NCBI GenBank assembly: GCA_017472695.1
Contig: JAFUOQ010000003.1
Coordinates: forward strand, 1-64,000
Length of the DNA stretch: 64,000 bases
Origin: Clostridia bacterium
Lineage (GTDB): Bacteria > Bacillota > Clostridia > Oscillospirales > CAG-272
Direction of reading: 5' to 3'
Position numbers and translations under genes: made by a program. Shown here piece by piece: positions 9,157-18,975 of the stretch. The stretch's first letter is position 1. Every line of letters starts with the position of its first letter. The notes under the pieces are model-generated. The model did not search any database and was not told the origin of the DNA. It saw nothing but the letters and a program-made list of their open reading frames with translations.

Positions 9157-10224
9157 TTACTTGTATTTCATTGGGGTGAAAATAACTCCATTAACATTCT
9201 TTTGGCTATCGGTTGGTACAAAGCCAAGGCGAGTATATACAGGCACGCCGTATGGTGCTGCGTTGACAGTAAACTCCTTTAGGTCATAATCCTCTTTCAT
9301 ACGATTGAAAAGAGCTTTTCCTATTCCTCTTTTATGGTATCTACTATCTACATAGAAATAGCCGATGTGGTTATTTTCTCTCATTCCAAGAACGCCGACA
9401 ACCTTGCCATTTGCTATTGCACCATAAAAAGAGATGTTCTTTTTTTCTCTTGTTTCTTCTATAATTCGTTTGTATTCTGCTCCACCCTCTGGTGGGAAAA
9501 CAGGAACCTCAAACTGGGAGAAAACCTGCCATACAAGGTCAAGACATTCGTCAAGTCTTTTAATGCCTAGCTTTTGTATCTTAATCTCATCCTTGCAGAG
9601 CGTTTTTAGGGGACACGTGTCGCATTTTGGACTTTTAGCAGTACAAAACTCGCGTCCAAAAAGCACCATTCTATGACAGAAATCGCTTTGCTCCTCGGGA
9701 ACTATTAGCTCCTTCATTATCATCTCGGTCTTAAATGGGTCCTTCATCCCCTCCTTATACATACCAAGACGACCACAAATACGCATACAATGAGTGTCCG
9801 CAACTATTGCGGGCTTTTTATATAAATCACCCAAAAGAAGATTGGCAATTTTTCTGCCGACTCCTTCAAAGGCTAGCAGCTCCTCTATCGTGTCGGGCAC
9901 TACGCCGTTATACTCGTAGTGAAGCTTTCTTGACTCCTCCTTGATGCTCTTTGCTTTCATTTTGTATAAGCCACAAGGCTTAATAATTTCTTCAATATCC
10001 GAAAGTGGCGCATCAGCTAATGCTTTTGCGTTTGGATAAGCCTTAAAAAGCTCACGGCAGACAATATTTACTCTTTCGTCTGTACATTGAGCGCTTAATC
10101 TACCCATTACAAGTAGCTTCCACCCGTCGCCCTCGTACTCAAGTGAGCAAAGTGCCTCAGGATATTGCTTTTTTAGTATTTCAACTACCTTATCCATTTT
10201 GGCTTTCTTTTCTTTTTTAGTCAA
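9157..10224 (-). CDS. Endonuclease III fused to GNAT acetyltransferase
   Basis: 355 residues. Residues 1-213 are a full endonuclease III (Nth). The helix-hairpin-helix FEGVGRKIANLLL carries the catalytic Lys, ADTHCMRICGRLG carries the catalytic Asp, and a CX6CX2CX5C iron-sulfur cluster motif ends at CPLKTLC. Nth removes oxidised pyrimidines and nicks the abasic site. Residues 220-355 are a GNAT N-acetyltransferase with the acetyl-CoA loop DSRYHKRGIGKALFNRM and the ending YTRLGFVPT. No stop or frame break separates the two. The start is TTG with AGGAG upstream; ATG at 10197 is an alternative. The fusion suggests N-acetylation linked to base-excision repair or mere co-expression; the substrate is unknown. 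maf lies upstream. Confidence 0.92.
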   Translation of the reverse strand: MTKKEKKAKMDKVVEILKKQYPEALCSLEYEGDGWKLLVMGRLSAQCTDERVNIVCRELFKAYPNAKALADAPLSDIEEIIKPCGLYKMKAKSIKEESRKLHYEYNGVVPDTIEELLAFEGVGRKIANLLLGDLYKKPAIVADTHCMRICGRLGMYKEGMKDPFKTEMIMKELIVPEEQSDFCHRMVLFGREFCTAKSPKCDTCPLKTLCKDEIKIQKLGIKRLDECLDLVWQVFSQFEVPVFPPEGGAEYKRIIEETREKKNISFYGAIANGKVVGVLGMRENNHIGYFYVDSRYHKRGIGKALFNRMKEDYDLKEFTVNAAPYGVPVYTRLGFVPTDSQKNVNGVIFTPMKYK

Positions 10225-10258
10225 AATTCAGACACTCCTCTCGTTGTTTTTCTCTTTT

Positions 10259-10825
10259 TTAGTTCAATTCTATTCCAAACTCATGACGTAAAGCAAGTAC
10301 AAGCTCACAAAGTGGCAAGCCCACTACATTATAAAAATCTCCGTCGATTTTCTCGACAAATGACCCTGCCATTTCCTGTATTCCATATGCACCCGCCTTA
10401 TCGGTTGGACAATATTTTTCTACATATGATACAATCTCGCTATCTGTTAACTCTCTCATTATAACAGCGGTTGTAACCGAGGTTGAATAGCTTTTTTTCT
10501 TGCTTTTAAGCGCAAGACCACTAACAACATAGTGCGTAGTTCCAGAAAGTAGCTTTAACATTCTTATAGCATCTGCCTTGTCATTTGGCTTGCCTAAAAG
10601 TTCATTTTCATATATTACCACTGTGTCACAGCCGATTATTATTTCGTCATCGTTAAGTGATACAGCTTCTGCCTTTCGTTCAGCCAAAATTTTTGGAATT
10701 TCATATAAATCCTTTACGCTATCAACACTTTCATCTGCTCCACTAACACGAACTGAAAAATTAGATGTAACCATTGAAAGAATTTCTTTTCTGCGTGGGG
10801 ATTTTGATGCTAAAACAAGTTTCAT
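10259..10825 (-). CDS. maf: Maf family nucleotide pyrophosphatase
   Basis: 188 residues, normal length. The N-terminal LASKSPRRKEIL motif and the central GCDTVVIYENELLGKPND segment are the Maf signature; the family hydrolyses non-canonical or regular nucleoside triphosphates (dTTP/UTP or modified bases) to monophosphates. GAGG precedes ATG. It follows the U32 gene by 9 bp in the leftward zapA-U32-maf-nth run, a probable operon of cell division and nucleic acid maintenance genes. Confidence 0.94.
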   Translation of the reverse strand: MKLVLASKSPRRKEILSMVTSNFSVRVSGADESVDSVKDLYEIPKILAERKAEAVSLNDDEIIIGCDTVVIYENELLGKPNDKADAIRMLKLLSGTTHYVVSGLALKSKKKSYSTSVTTAVIMRELTDSEIVSYVEKYCPTDKAGAYGIQEMAGSFVEKIDGDFYNVVGLPLCELVLALRHEFGIELN

Positions 10826-10834
10826 TTTTACCTC

Positions 10835-12832
10835 TTATTTTATTCTTCTTATGCTACCATTTGATGGTGTGCCGTTTTTGTATGCTTCAATAATTTCTTG
10901 GCATTTTTCTTTTGACTCGGACGAGAAAATAAAATGATGAGAAAAGCTATTTATCTCGCTCTCTTTATCAGCCATATAAATCGGCACGCTATTATAAATT
11001 ATGTTTCTGTGTCCGTAAATACCGTGTGCGTAAAGCCTTGCGCCTTGACGATCAGTCATATAGCCCTTACATTTTTCACAGCCAACTGTGTCCTTTAAAA
11101 TACACTTGTGGGTTGTCATCATAGGAATATGGCCGTAGGCAATTACCGAATAGCCCTTATAGTTACGTATCTGAGCTTGGGTTAGCTCCGGCGAAAGTAT
11201 TACGTTTTCTGCTCCACTTTTCATCAAATAATCGACACAGGGTGCGTTAAAAGCATTAAAACGATAGTCAAATATCATTTTGAAGCCCTTCTCTTTTACT
11301 CGTTTAATTTGACCTATATTTGAAACTAAAGCCCACTCTATTCCACTATTTCTTGCATAGTCAAGCATAGCTTCAATTTCTTGCCATTCGCTATCAAAAA
11401 CAACGGGTGGCATCTGCACACCATTAGCGCGTGAGCCCGTCTTATATTTATCAAGTGGCAAAAATATCACGTCAAAATAGTTAGCATTTAAAGGAATTTG
11501 CTCCTCCTCTAAAAAGATAGCGGTTTTGATTTTTTCAGGGCGCAGTAATTCGCGCTTTTTGTATATTTTAGGTTCTACCTTATTTTGAACCTCAAAAAGC
11601 TTTTCAATTGCTTGTCGGCGCAAGTCGTTAATTGACGAAACCCTAACCATTATATCGTTTGACTTTAAAACCTCAATCTTACCTTGTGAAAATGGGGTTG
11701 AACCAAGCTTTGATAAATTTTTAATTATGTTCTCGCGCGAAAGAGGTGCGTTTATTGATTTTTCAACAGTGTCACCATAGACTGTGACCTCTTTGCCGTT
11801 ATGCTTTATTGTGAGCTTTGCTTTTTCGCCTAGATAAAGCTCTGCCACCATATCAATTTTAGGCTTTTCAAGGTCTATATCCTTTGTCTCTTGACCCTTT
11901 GAGGCATCCTTGTCCTTTTGCGTGCGAACGCCAAGCATTGAGCCATCTATTTTGCCAAGATAATATCCATCTGTAAAGCCTTGACGAGAAAAAAGCTCAC
12001 CCAGTGTCGTTTTTTCGACCTTGCTTGCGTTTCTTTTTTCATCAATTAGCCTTCTCCAAATTACGACCGTTCCACTAACATATTCCTCATTTTTCATTCG
12101 TCCCTCGATTTTAAGGGAAGCAACACCCGAATTTAAAATTTCGAGAATGTGTTGGTTCAAGCTCATATCCTTAAGGCTCAAATGGTAACCATTTTTGCCA
12201 TTTATTGTGTAAGGCAAGCGACAGGGCTGAGCGCACTCGCCACGATTACCGCTTCTGCCACCTTGAAAATAGCTCATAAGACATTGACCAGAAACGGACA
12301 TACAATGCGCGCCATGAACAAATATTTCAGTTTCACATTTTGCATTTTTAGAAATATATTCTATATTTTCTCTGTCAAGCTCGCGCGCCAAAACTACTCT
12401 TAGCATACCAAGGGTTTCGCTTATGAAATTTGCACCATCTAAATTGTGAATGGTTGCCTGTGTGCTAGCGTGCAATTCAATCTCGGGGTAGTTCTCTCTT
12501 ATTACCGATGCAACACCGAGATCAGCTACTATAAATGCATCTGCGCCTAGATTGTAAAGAGTGGCAACGGAGTCAAGCATTTTTTGCACTTCTCTATCGT
12601 AAAGACAAGTATTAAGGGTTATATATACCTTTGTGCCATGCGCGTGGGCGAGTCTAATTGCATCACCTACTGATTCAAGGGTGAAATTCTCTGCCCTTAT
12701 TCTTGCGTTAAATTCGCCTATTCCAAGATAAACTGCATCTGCGCCTGCGTAGATAGCGCCCACAAGCGCATCATAATCGCCCGCGGGTGCTAGAATTTCG
12801 ATTTTAGTATTGACCATATCCAAGCTTTTCAC
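10835..12832 (-). CDS. U32 family protein (RNA hydroxylation type)
   Basis: 665 residues. The signature HCMSVSGQCLMSYFQGGRSG followed by NRGECAQPCRLPY (about residues 176-208) is diagnostic of the U32 family. Characterised members (RlhA, TrhP) are needed for hydroxylation of 23S rRNA C2501 or tRNA U34; others were called collagenase-like peptidases. An N-terminal TIM-barrel-like domain (EILAPAGDYDAL) and a C-terminal Cys cluster (CILKDTVGCEKCKG) are present. The start is GTG 12832, with AGGAG nearby inside the end of zapA; ATG 12817 is possible but lacks a close ribosome site. Overlaps zapA by 29 bp, so translation is probably coupled. Confidence 0.9.
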   Translation of the reverse strand: MKSLDMVNTKIEILAPAGDYDALVGAIYAGADAVYLGIGEFNARIRAENFTLESVGDAIRLAHAHGTKVYITLNTCLYDREVQKMLDSVATLYNLGADAFIVADLGVASVIRENYPEIELHASTQATIHNLDGANFISETLGMLRVVLARELDRENIEYISKNAKCETEIFVHGAHCMSVSGQCLMSYFQGGRSGNRGECAQPCRLPYTINGKNGYHLSLKDMSLNQHILEILNSGVASLKIEGRMKNEEYVSGTVVIWRRLIDEKRNASKVEKTTLGELFSRQGFTDGYYLGKIDGSMLGVRTQKDKDASKGQETKDIDLEKPKIDMVAELYLGEKAKLTIKHNGKEVTVYGDTVEKSINAPLSRENIIKNLSKLGSTPFSQGKIEVLKSNDIMVRVSSINDLRRQAIEKLFEVQNKVEPKIYKKRELLRPEKIKTAIFLEEEQIPLNANYFDVIFLPLDKYKTGSRANGVQMPPVVFDSEWQEIEAMLDYARNSGIEWALVSNIGQIKRVKEKGFKMIFDYRFNAFNAPCVDYLMKSGAENVILSPELTQAQIRNYKGYSVIAYGHIPMMTTHKCILKDTVGCEKCKGYMTDRQGARLYAHGIYGHRNIIYNSVPIYMADKESEINSFSHHFIFSSESKEKCQEIIEAYKNGTPSNGSIRRIK

Positions 12833-13115
12833 GAAGCTCCTCGTTTTCCTTTTTAAGTCTATTTAAGTTTGCTTGATAAAGCGCAATTTGAGTTTCCAAA
12901 TTTCTAACCTTTATGGAGTCTTGTCCACCTTGACCCAGGTGATTCATAGCGCAAAATAGCGCAGCCTCAACAAGCGAACAGCCTCTGTTATTTTTCAAAA
13001 TTCCTTGAATTTCGCTCTCAACGGTATTTGCAACCTCTTCAACATATTCCTTACCGTCCTCGGTTACAATGCCAAGCTTAATTCCTGCAATTTCAACATA
13101 AATCTTTTCTTTCAT
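12804..13115 (-). CDS. zapA: Cell division protein ZapA
   Basis: 103 residues from ATG 13115, which has GGAAGG 8 nt upstream; an upstream in-frame ATG has no ribosome site. ZapA binds FtsZ and bundles its filaments at mid-cell. The N-terminal beta region (KIYVEIAGIKLGIVTEDG) and C-terminal coiled coil with repeated Leu/Lys (QANLNRLKKENEELREKLG) fit the family. First gene of the leftward zapA-U32-maf-nth run, divergent from proB. Confidence 0.88.
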   Translation of the reverse strand: MKEKIYVEIAGIKLGIVTEDGKEYVEEVANTVESEIQGILKNNRGCSLVEAALFCAMNHLGQGGQDSIKVRNLETQIALYQANLNRLKKENEELREKLGYGQY

Positions 13116-13243
13116 TCTCTTTTCCTTCCCAAACCTCTTGCAATTTTCAAAATAAGAGGCTATAATAAAATATAACTTACATTTCAATTATATATTAAGA
13201 TAAAATTTTTATCAAGACAAATTTTGATTTTTGGAGCATTATT

Positions 13244-14026
13244 ATGATTAAAAATTGCAAAAGAATTGTTATAAAAATTGGAACATCCACTCTAACCTAT
13301 CCAAATGGCGCATTAAACCTACGCAGAATTGAGGTTTTGGTGCAAACAATTGCTGATTTTAAAAACGCAGGACACGAGGTTGTTGTTGTTAGCTCTGGTG
13401 CGGTTGGCGCCGGTTATGCCAAGCTAGCTCTTGCTGAATACCCAAAGACCTTGGAACAAAAGCAAGCATGTGCTGCAGTTGGACAAAGCCAGCTTATGAA
13501 AATTTATGAGAACTTTTTTGCAAACTACTCCCATACAGTTGCGCAAATTTTAATGACAAAGGATGTTGTTGATGACGAGCATCGTCTATCGCTTGTTAAA
13601 AACACCTTTAATACACTTTTGAAAATGGGTTGTATTCCTATTGTAAACGAAAATGACTCCGTTTCCTGTGATGGTATTCGCTTTGGTGGAAACGATACTC
13701 TTTCTGCCTATGTTGCAATAGCATGTGATGCGGATATTATTATTAACTTATCTGATATTGACGGGCTTTATGACGCTGACCCAAGAAAGAACCCGGACGC
13801 AAAGCTTATCGGTAGAGTTGACGAAATTACTGACGACGTAATAGCTTATGCCGGTGGAGCTGGTAGCGAGCGTGGAACCGGTGGAATGCTCACCAAAATT
13901 AATGCAGCAAAAATTGCCACTGAAAATGGTATTCCTATGATAATTTTGAATGGTGAAAACCCACGCATTCTTTATGACATTTTAGACGGCAAGCATACTG
14001 GTACTTACTTTGCCGCAAAGAAATAA
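13244..14026 (+). CDS. proB: Glutamate 5-kinase
   Basis: First step of proline synthesis: ATP-dependent phosphorylation of glutamate. 260 residues, a bare amino-acid kinase domain without the C-terminal PUA domain found in E. coli ProB, as in many Firmicutes. Motifs: VIKIGTSTLT at the N-terminus, VVSSGAVGAG near 50, NENDSVSCDGIRFGGNDTLS near 138-157 and GTGGMLTKINAAKIA near 213. proA follows by 18 bp. GGAG precedes ATG. Confidence 0.97.
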   Translation: MIKNCKRIVIKIGTSTLTYPNGALNLRRIEVLVQTIADFKNAGHEVVVVSSGAVGAGYAKLALAEYPKTLEQKQACAAVGQSQLMKIYENFFANYSHTVAQILMTKDVVDDEHRLSLVKNTFNTLLKMGCIPIVNENDSVSCDGIRFGGNDTLSAYVAIACDADIIINLSDIDGLYDADPRKNPDAKLIGRVDEITDDVIAYAGGAGSERGTGGMLTKINAAKIATENGIPMIILNGENPRILYDILDGKHTGTYFAAKK

Positions 14027-14044
14027 TTTAATTTAGGAGAAATT

Positions 14045-15295
14045 ATGACTCTTAACGAAGAAATTAAAGCTCTTTGCCTAGGTGCAAAGGAAGCTTCCTT
14101 AAAAATCGGACTTGCCTCAAGTGAGGAAAGAAATAATCTTTTAACCACTATTTCCGAAAATTTAAAGAAGAATTATGAGGCTATAATCGAGGCTAACAAA
14201 ATAGATTTAGCAAAAGCTAAGGAAAACGGAATCGCCGATGCTATGCTTGATAGACTTATGCTCAACAAGGATAGGATTTATGCAATTTCCGATGCTATTA
14301 TGCAAATTGTTAATTTACCTGACCCACTTGACAAATGCGAGATAAATACTCGCCCTAATGGTCTTGTTATAGAAAACCACCGTGTCCCTATTGGCGTTGT
14401 TGGTATGATTTATGAGGCACGCCCAAATGTTACTCCGGATGCTGCTACCCTTTGCTTAAAGAGTGGTAATGCGGTTGTTTTGCGCGGCGGCAAGGAAGCT
14501 ATCAACTCAAACAAATGTATGGTGAAGCTAATTGGCGATTCACTTGAGGCTTGTGGCTTTGACAGACGCACAGTTTCCCTAATTGAAAACACTACCCGTG
14601 ACAGTGCAAATGAGCTTATGTCTATGCGCGGTTATATTGACGTTTTAATTCCACGCGGTGGCAAGGGATTAATTAAAAATGTTGTTGAAAGCTCTCGCGT
14701 ACCTGTAATTGAAACAGGAGCCGGTAACTGTCACCTTTATGTTGATGAGTCAGCAGACATTGAAATGGCACTAAAGGTTGCACTTAATGCAAAGTGTCAA
14801 CGTCCTTCCGTTTGCAATGCTATTGAGACTATTTTAGTACACAAAGCAGTAGCAAACGAATTCTTACCAAAATTCTATGAAATGACACGCAAATTTTCTC
14901 TTGAATTCCGTGGTTGTGAAAAGAGCCTTGACATTTTGCCAGGAATTTCTCTCGCAACTGACGAGGACTACAACACTGAATATGACGACTATATTGTCAG
15001 CGTTAAGGTTGTTAGTGACGTTTATGAGGCAGTTGAGCATATAAGAAAATACTCAACAGGTCATAGCGAGGCTATAATTACAAAAAATCAAGAAAATGCG
15101 GACTATTTCACAAAGGCTATTGATTCCTGTGCTTTATATGTTAATGCATCTACTCGCTTTACTGACGGTGGTGAGTTTGGCTTGGGTGCGGAGATTGGAA
15201 TTTCCACACAAAAGCTCCATGTACGTGGTCCTATGGGCTTATCTGCCCTTACAACTCAAAAATACATCATTAAGGGTGAGGGACAAATCAGATGA
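14045..15295 (+). CDS. proA: Glutamate-5-semialdehyde dehydrogenase
   Basis: NADPH-dependent reduction of glutamyl-5-phosphate, the second proline step; it usually works in complex with ProB. 416 residues, normal. The catalytic Cys lies in KCQRPSVCNAIET (about 250-262). Other family blocks are PIGVVGMIYEARPNVTPDA (about 118) and FGLGAEIGIST near the end. TAGGAG precedes ATG. The stop overlaps the thiI start (ATGA), so the three genes are cotranslated. Confidence 0.97.
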   Translation: MTLNEEIKALCLGAKEASLKIGLASSEERNNLLTTISENLKKNYEAIIEANKIDLAKAKENGIADAMLDRLMLNKDRIYAISDAIMQIVNLPDPLDKCEINTRPNGLVIENHRVPIGVVGMIYEARPNVTPDAATLCLKSGNAVVLRGGKEAINSNKCMVKLIGDSLEACGFDRRTVSLIENTTRDSANELMSMRGYIDVLIPRGGKGLIKNVVESSRVPVIETGAGNCHLYVDESADIEMALKVALNAKCQRPSVCNAIETILVHKAVANEFLPKFYEMTRKFSLEFRGCEKSLDILPGISLATDEDYNTEYDDYIVSVKVVSDVYEAVEHIRKYSTGHSEAIITKNQENADYFTKAIDSCALYVNASTRFTDGGEFGLGAEIGISTQKLHVRGPMGLSALTTQKYIIKGEGQIR

Positions 15296-16491
15296 AGGAA
15301 GTAATTTTATGTAAGTACGGTGAGGTCATTTTAAAGGGCGCTAACCGTTCTGATTTTGAAGTCAAAATGCTAAAGCAATTAAGACAAAGAGCAAGACGCA
15401 TTGGCAACTACAAGGTTTATTACTCTCAAAGCACAGTATATATTGAGCCACTTGATGAGGAAGCAATTGAAAACATTGACGAAATGACATACCAAGCAAA
15501 GCATGTTTTCGGATTTGTTGGTGTTTCTCGTGCGTTTGCTTGCGAAAAAAATATGGAAACTATTTTACAGGTGGTAAAGACAGAGCTTGCACCAACCTTA
15601 AAGGGCTACAAGACCTTTAAGGCAGAGGCAAAGCGCTCTGACAAGAAGTTCCCAATGAAGTCCCCTGATATTTCTGCTGAGGTTGGTGGGGCTGTGCTTT
15701 CAAGTGTGCCAGGTATTAAGGTTGATGTTAGAAGCCCTGATGTCGTTGTGCGCGTTGAAATCCGTGAAAACGAGGCGTTTATTCACGCAGGACAGGAAAA
15801 GGGCGCAGGTGGTATTCCTTACGGCTCAAGCGGAAGAGGCTTACTCTTGCTTTCCGGTGGAATTGACTCCCCTGTTGCAGGATTTATGATGGCAAAGCGC
15901 GGAGTTCAACTAGAGGCTATCCACTTTGAGAGCTATCCATACACCTCCGAGCGCGCAAAGGAAAAGGTTTTAGACCTTGCAAAAATTTTAACCAACTACA
16001 CAATGCGTTTGCGTGTGCACATTGTTTCTCTCACCAAAATTCAAGAATTGCTCCGTGATAACTGTGAGGAGGAATATTTCACATTAATGCTCCGTCGTTA
16101 TATGATGGCAATTTCCTTGAAATTAGCTCACGATTACGACTGTGAGGCGATTATCACAGGTGAGAGCTTAGGACAAGTTGCTAGCCAAACAATGAAGGCT
16201 ATTAATGTTACAAACTCAATGACTGATATTCCTATTTTCCGTCCACTTATCGGTATGGATAAGGAGGAAATTATAAAAATTTCAAGAAGCATTGGAACTT
16301 TTGATACATCCACCTTGCCTTTTGAGGATTGCTGTACAGTATTTACTCCTCGCCACCCAAGGACAAGACCAGAGCTTGACAAGGTAATCGAGCAACAAAA
16401 TAGACTCCCATTCGACGAGTTAGTTGAGGAAGCATATAAAACAAAGGAAATCATTGTCGTTAAGCAATTTGGCGAGAATAAATTCGAATAA
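15292..16491 (+). CDS. thiI: tRNA 4-thiouridine synthase ThiI
   Basis: Adenylates and thiolates U8 of tRNA and takes part in thiazole sulfur transfer. 399 residues, with the N-terminal ferredoxin-like and THUMP domains (about 1-165) and the PP-loop ATPase (LLLLSGGIDSPVAGFMM, about 183). The C-terminal rhodanese domain of E. coli ThiI is absent, as is usual in Firmicutes, where a dedicated cysteine desulfurase (NifZ/IscS type) supplies sulfur. The conserved CC pair in FEDCCTVFTPRHP (about 343) is kept. Starts on an ATGA overlap with proA. Confidence 0.95.
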   Translation: MKEVILCKYGEVILKGANRSDFEVKMLKQLRQRARRIGNYKVYYSQSTVYIEPLDEEAIENIDEMTYQAKHVFGFVGVSRAFACEKNMETILQVVKTELAPTLKGYKTFKAEAKRSDKKFPMKSPDISAEVGGAVLSSVPGIKVDVRSPDVVVRVEIRENEAFIHAGQEKGAGGIPYGSSGRGLLLLSGGIDSPVAGFMMAKRGVQLEAIHFESYPYTSERAKEKVLDLAKILTNYTMRLRVHIVSLTKIQELLRDNCEEEYFTLMLRRYMMAISLKLAHDYDCEAIITGESLGQVASQTMKAINVTNSMTDIPIFRPLIGMDKEEIIKISRSIGTFDTSTLPFEDCCTVFTPRHPRTRPELDKVIEQQNRLPFDELVEEAYKTKEIIVVKQFGENKFE

Positions 16492-16492
16492 T

Positions 16493-16518
16493 AAAAAGCC
16501 TCCCCAAGGAGGCTTTTG
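16493..16518 (+). terminator. Terminator of proBA-thiI
   Basis: Stem AAAAAGCCTCC/GGAGGCTTTT with a CCAA loop directly after the thiI stop. Confidence 0.9.
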
Positions 16519-16530
16519 CTTTACAAGATA

Positions 16531-16560
16531 AAAAAGAACCGCAAGCGCGGTTCTTTTTAT
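16531..16560 (-). terminator. Terminator of the 16567-18975 BspA-like gene
   Basis: Stem AAAAGAACCGC/GCGGTTCTTTT with a 4-nt loop. The terminator at 29692-29721, behind the other large BspA-like gene, has the same stem and differs only in the loop. Confidence 0.9.
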
Positions 16561-16566
16561 TGTTAG

Positions 16567-18975
16567 TTATTCATCTGTTCTCTGAATATCATTATAGCAA
16601 ACAGTTGTTGAGGTCTTGGAAACTGTACCATCTCCGACATATGAAACCTCGCCATCAACAATTACATATGCGCAGGTGTGTACGCGCAACGCCTTGTTTT
16701 CATCAGTTTTGATGCCATTAAGCTTAACACGAATCTTGCTATATGAGGTGTCATTGAGTGATACCTTTAGAACACCATTATTTACTACTGTACCGTCTGC
16801 ATTTAATAGTGTTGTGAGAGATTCATCTCCTGAAACAACAAGACCATAGCTAATGTTTACATCTTGACCAAAGGTATTCTTGAAGAACGTCTTATATTCT
16901 TCAACAGCCGTATAGTCAACCTTGATGTCATACATAAATGCATCCTCGCTCTTTGAGTAGCCAAGTGGAATAAAGAGTGGATCGATTAATTCTGTTTCTT
17001 CTGTTTTAGGACATCTGTTGCATCCTGCATATGAGCAGAATGGAGAAATATAATCATCGCCGCTAAAGCCGTATGTTAACTCTGCTTTTTTATCATGTAC
17101 GCCGTTGTAGAAGGTATCACAAACATTGCATCCAGAGATAACATATTTGCCATTTTCATATTGGCTTGGATCCTTGATATAGTCTTCATATTTAACAATA
17201 TCGTTAGTTGAGCTTGTTTTTGCATATATTGTTGCAAGATAATCAGCGTCGTCACTTGTTACAAAGAAGTAAACGCCTATTCCATCCTTGAATGGGTTGT
17301 CACCAATTGTAGTAATTGTGCCTGGGATATAAACATTTTGCAGATTTTTACATGCTGTAAATGCTTCATTACCAAGGGTTGTAAGATTTGCACTCAAGTA
17401 CATATTTGTCATTCCAACGTCAGCAAATGCGTAGTCGCCTTGTATTGTTTCAACTGTGTTTGGAAGAATGATAGTTTCAGGTGTCCATTGTGATTGACCA
17501 CGGAACATTGAAGCAACTATTGTTGTGATTTTAGTGTTTTCAAGACCAGTTACGGTTTTAAGCTTATAGTCGTCTGTAATATTCTTTTGACCCCAAACAT
17601 TAAAGGTACTGTTTCCGTTTACTGTAGTCAATGTGGTTGGTAAAGAAAGATTTGTAACACCTGCTGAAGCAAATGCACAGTTGCCAAGAGTTGTAACTCC
17701 CTCAGGAATATAAACATTACCAATAGTGTAGCAACGTTCAAAAGCAGCTTGGTCAATTACTGCATTTTCACCAGCGTTTCCACGGAATTCAAGAGATGTG
17801 ATTCCCGTGCAATCCTGAAATGCGTAATCGTCAATAAGTGTAAATCCTGCAGGAATTGATACACTTGTTAAATTAGCGCACTTTTTGAAGGTGCTTGAGT
17901 TAATAGCAGTAACACCATTTGGAATATTTGCAGATGTTATATTAGTGCTTGCAAAAGCGCTAGAGCCAATTGACTCAAGACCCTCTGGGAAAGTAACAGA
18001 TGTTATAGCAATGGTTGAGAATGCACCATCGCCTATTGTTTTTAATGAGCTTGGTAAAACGATATCGCCTGTCAAGCCTGTTTTTTCAAAAACATATGTG
18101 CCTATTGTCTCAAGCTGGCTATTTTCAGCAAATGTAACAGATGTAAGAGTAGTAACGGATTGGAATGCCTTTTCTTCAATCTTGGTTACTGCTGCTGGAA
18201 TATTAATCGAAGTAATTTTTGTTTCAAGAAAAGCTTTGCTTCCTATATAAGTAGCAGTTTCTGGAATAGTAACCTCTGTGAGGCTTGAGCAACCGCTAAA
18301 CATACCACCAGCAATGCATTTTGCCTTTTCCATACTTACAGTTGTAAGACTTGTGCAACCTAAGAACGTATTAACTTCAACTGTAATTTCACCTAAAAGT
18401 GTTGCTTCTTTTAGTGATGTACAGCCATTAAACAAGTTATGCTCTACATATGTAAGATTTTCTGGTAAAGTAACCTCTAAAAGTGATGTACATGCTGCGA
18501 AAGCTTGGTTTTTAATTTTTTGGGTGCTACCAAAATCGATATATTGAAGTGATGTCCATCCCTTACAGAAGCTACCACCGATTTCTTTAACTCCATCTTC
18601 TTGATTAGGGAATTTAATCTCTGTTACATTAGCATAATCGGTTGCTGAGCCCGCACCTAATACACCAATATAGGTTACGCTAACACCGTGAGCTTTTGCA
18701 TTTGACATATCGATTTTTACAATCTTTGTTTTGTCAACTGTTTCAGTTTGGTTTAGCTTAGAATAAATTGTGTCCGAAAGACGAAGCTCTGGGTTGTTCT
18801 TGTTGTTATAAAGATAAACTGGAATATATTCAGTTTCACCCTCGAGCAACACCTTGAATTCAATGTACTGTGTCATATCTGCTGGCTCTTCTGTTTCCTC
18901 AGCGCTTATGCCTATTGCGAGGAGACAAGCAAACAATAGTACAAGGGTAAGTGCTAATAGAATCTTCTTTTTCAT
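16567..18975 (-). CDS. BspA-like leucine-rich-repeat surface protein
   Basis: 802 residues from ATG 18975 (AAGGAG 6 nt upstream). A Sec signal peptide (KKKILLALTLVLLFACLLA) opens the protein. Residues 80-560 are tandem BspA/LRR_5 repeats of the form LTSVSIPAGFTLIDDYAFQDC, about 23 residues each, a fold used for host or protein adhesion. The C-terminal 220 residues form a separate domain with a Cys pattern (CNVCDTFYNG, CSYAGCNRCP) and a beta-rich tail, shared with the protein at 29732-32017. No sortase motif or membrane anchor is seen, so retention at the cell surface is unexplained. Monocistronic. Confidence 0.88.
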   Translation of the reverse strand: MKKKILLALTLVLLFACLLAIGISAEETEEPADMTQYIEFKVLLEGETEYIPVYLYNNKNNPELRLSDTIYSKLNQTETVDKTKIVKIDMSNAKAHGVSVTYIGVLGAGSATDYANVTEIKFPNQEDGVKEIGGSFCKGWTSLQYIDFGSTQKIKNQAFAACTSLLEVTLPENLTYVEHNLFNGCTSLKEATLLGEITVEVNTFLGCTSLTTVSMEKAKCIAGGMFSGCSSLTEVTIPETATYIGSKAFLETKITSINIPAAVTKIEEKAFQSVTTLTSVTFAENSQLETIGTYVFEKTGLTGDIVLPSSLKTIGDGAFSTIAITSVTFPEGLESIGSSAFASTNITSANIPNGVTAINSSTFKKCANLTSVSIPAGFTLIDDYAFQDCTGITSLEFRGNAGENAVIDQAAFERCYTIGNVYIPEGVTTLGNCAFASAGVTNLSLPTTLTTVNGNSTFNVWGQKNITDDYKLKTVTGLENTKITTIVASMFRGQSQWTPETIILPNTVETIQGDYAFADVGMTNMYLSANLTTLGNEAFTACKNLQNVYIPGTITTIGDNPFKDGIGVYFFVTSDDADYLATIYAKTSSTNDIVKYEDYIKDPSQYENGKYVISGCNVCDTFYNGVHDKKAELTYGFSGDDYISPFCSYAGCNRCPKTEETELIDPLFIPLGYSKSEDAFMYDIKVDYTAVEEYKTFFKNTFGQDVNISYGLVVSGDESLTTLLNADGTVVNNGVLKVSLNDTSYSKIRVKLNGIKTDENKALRVHTCAYVIVDGEVSYVGDGTVSKTSTTVCYNDIQRTDE

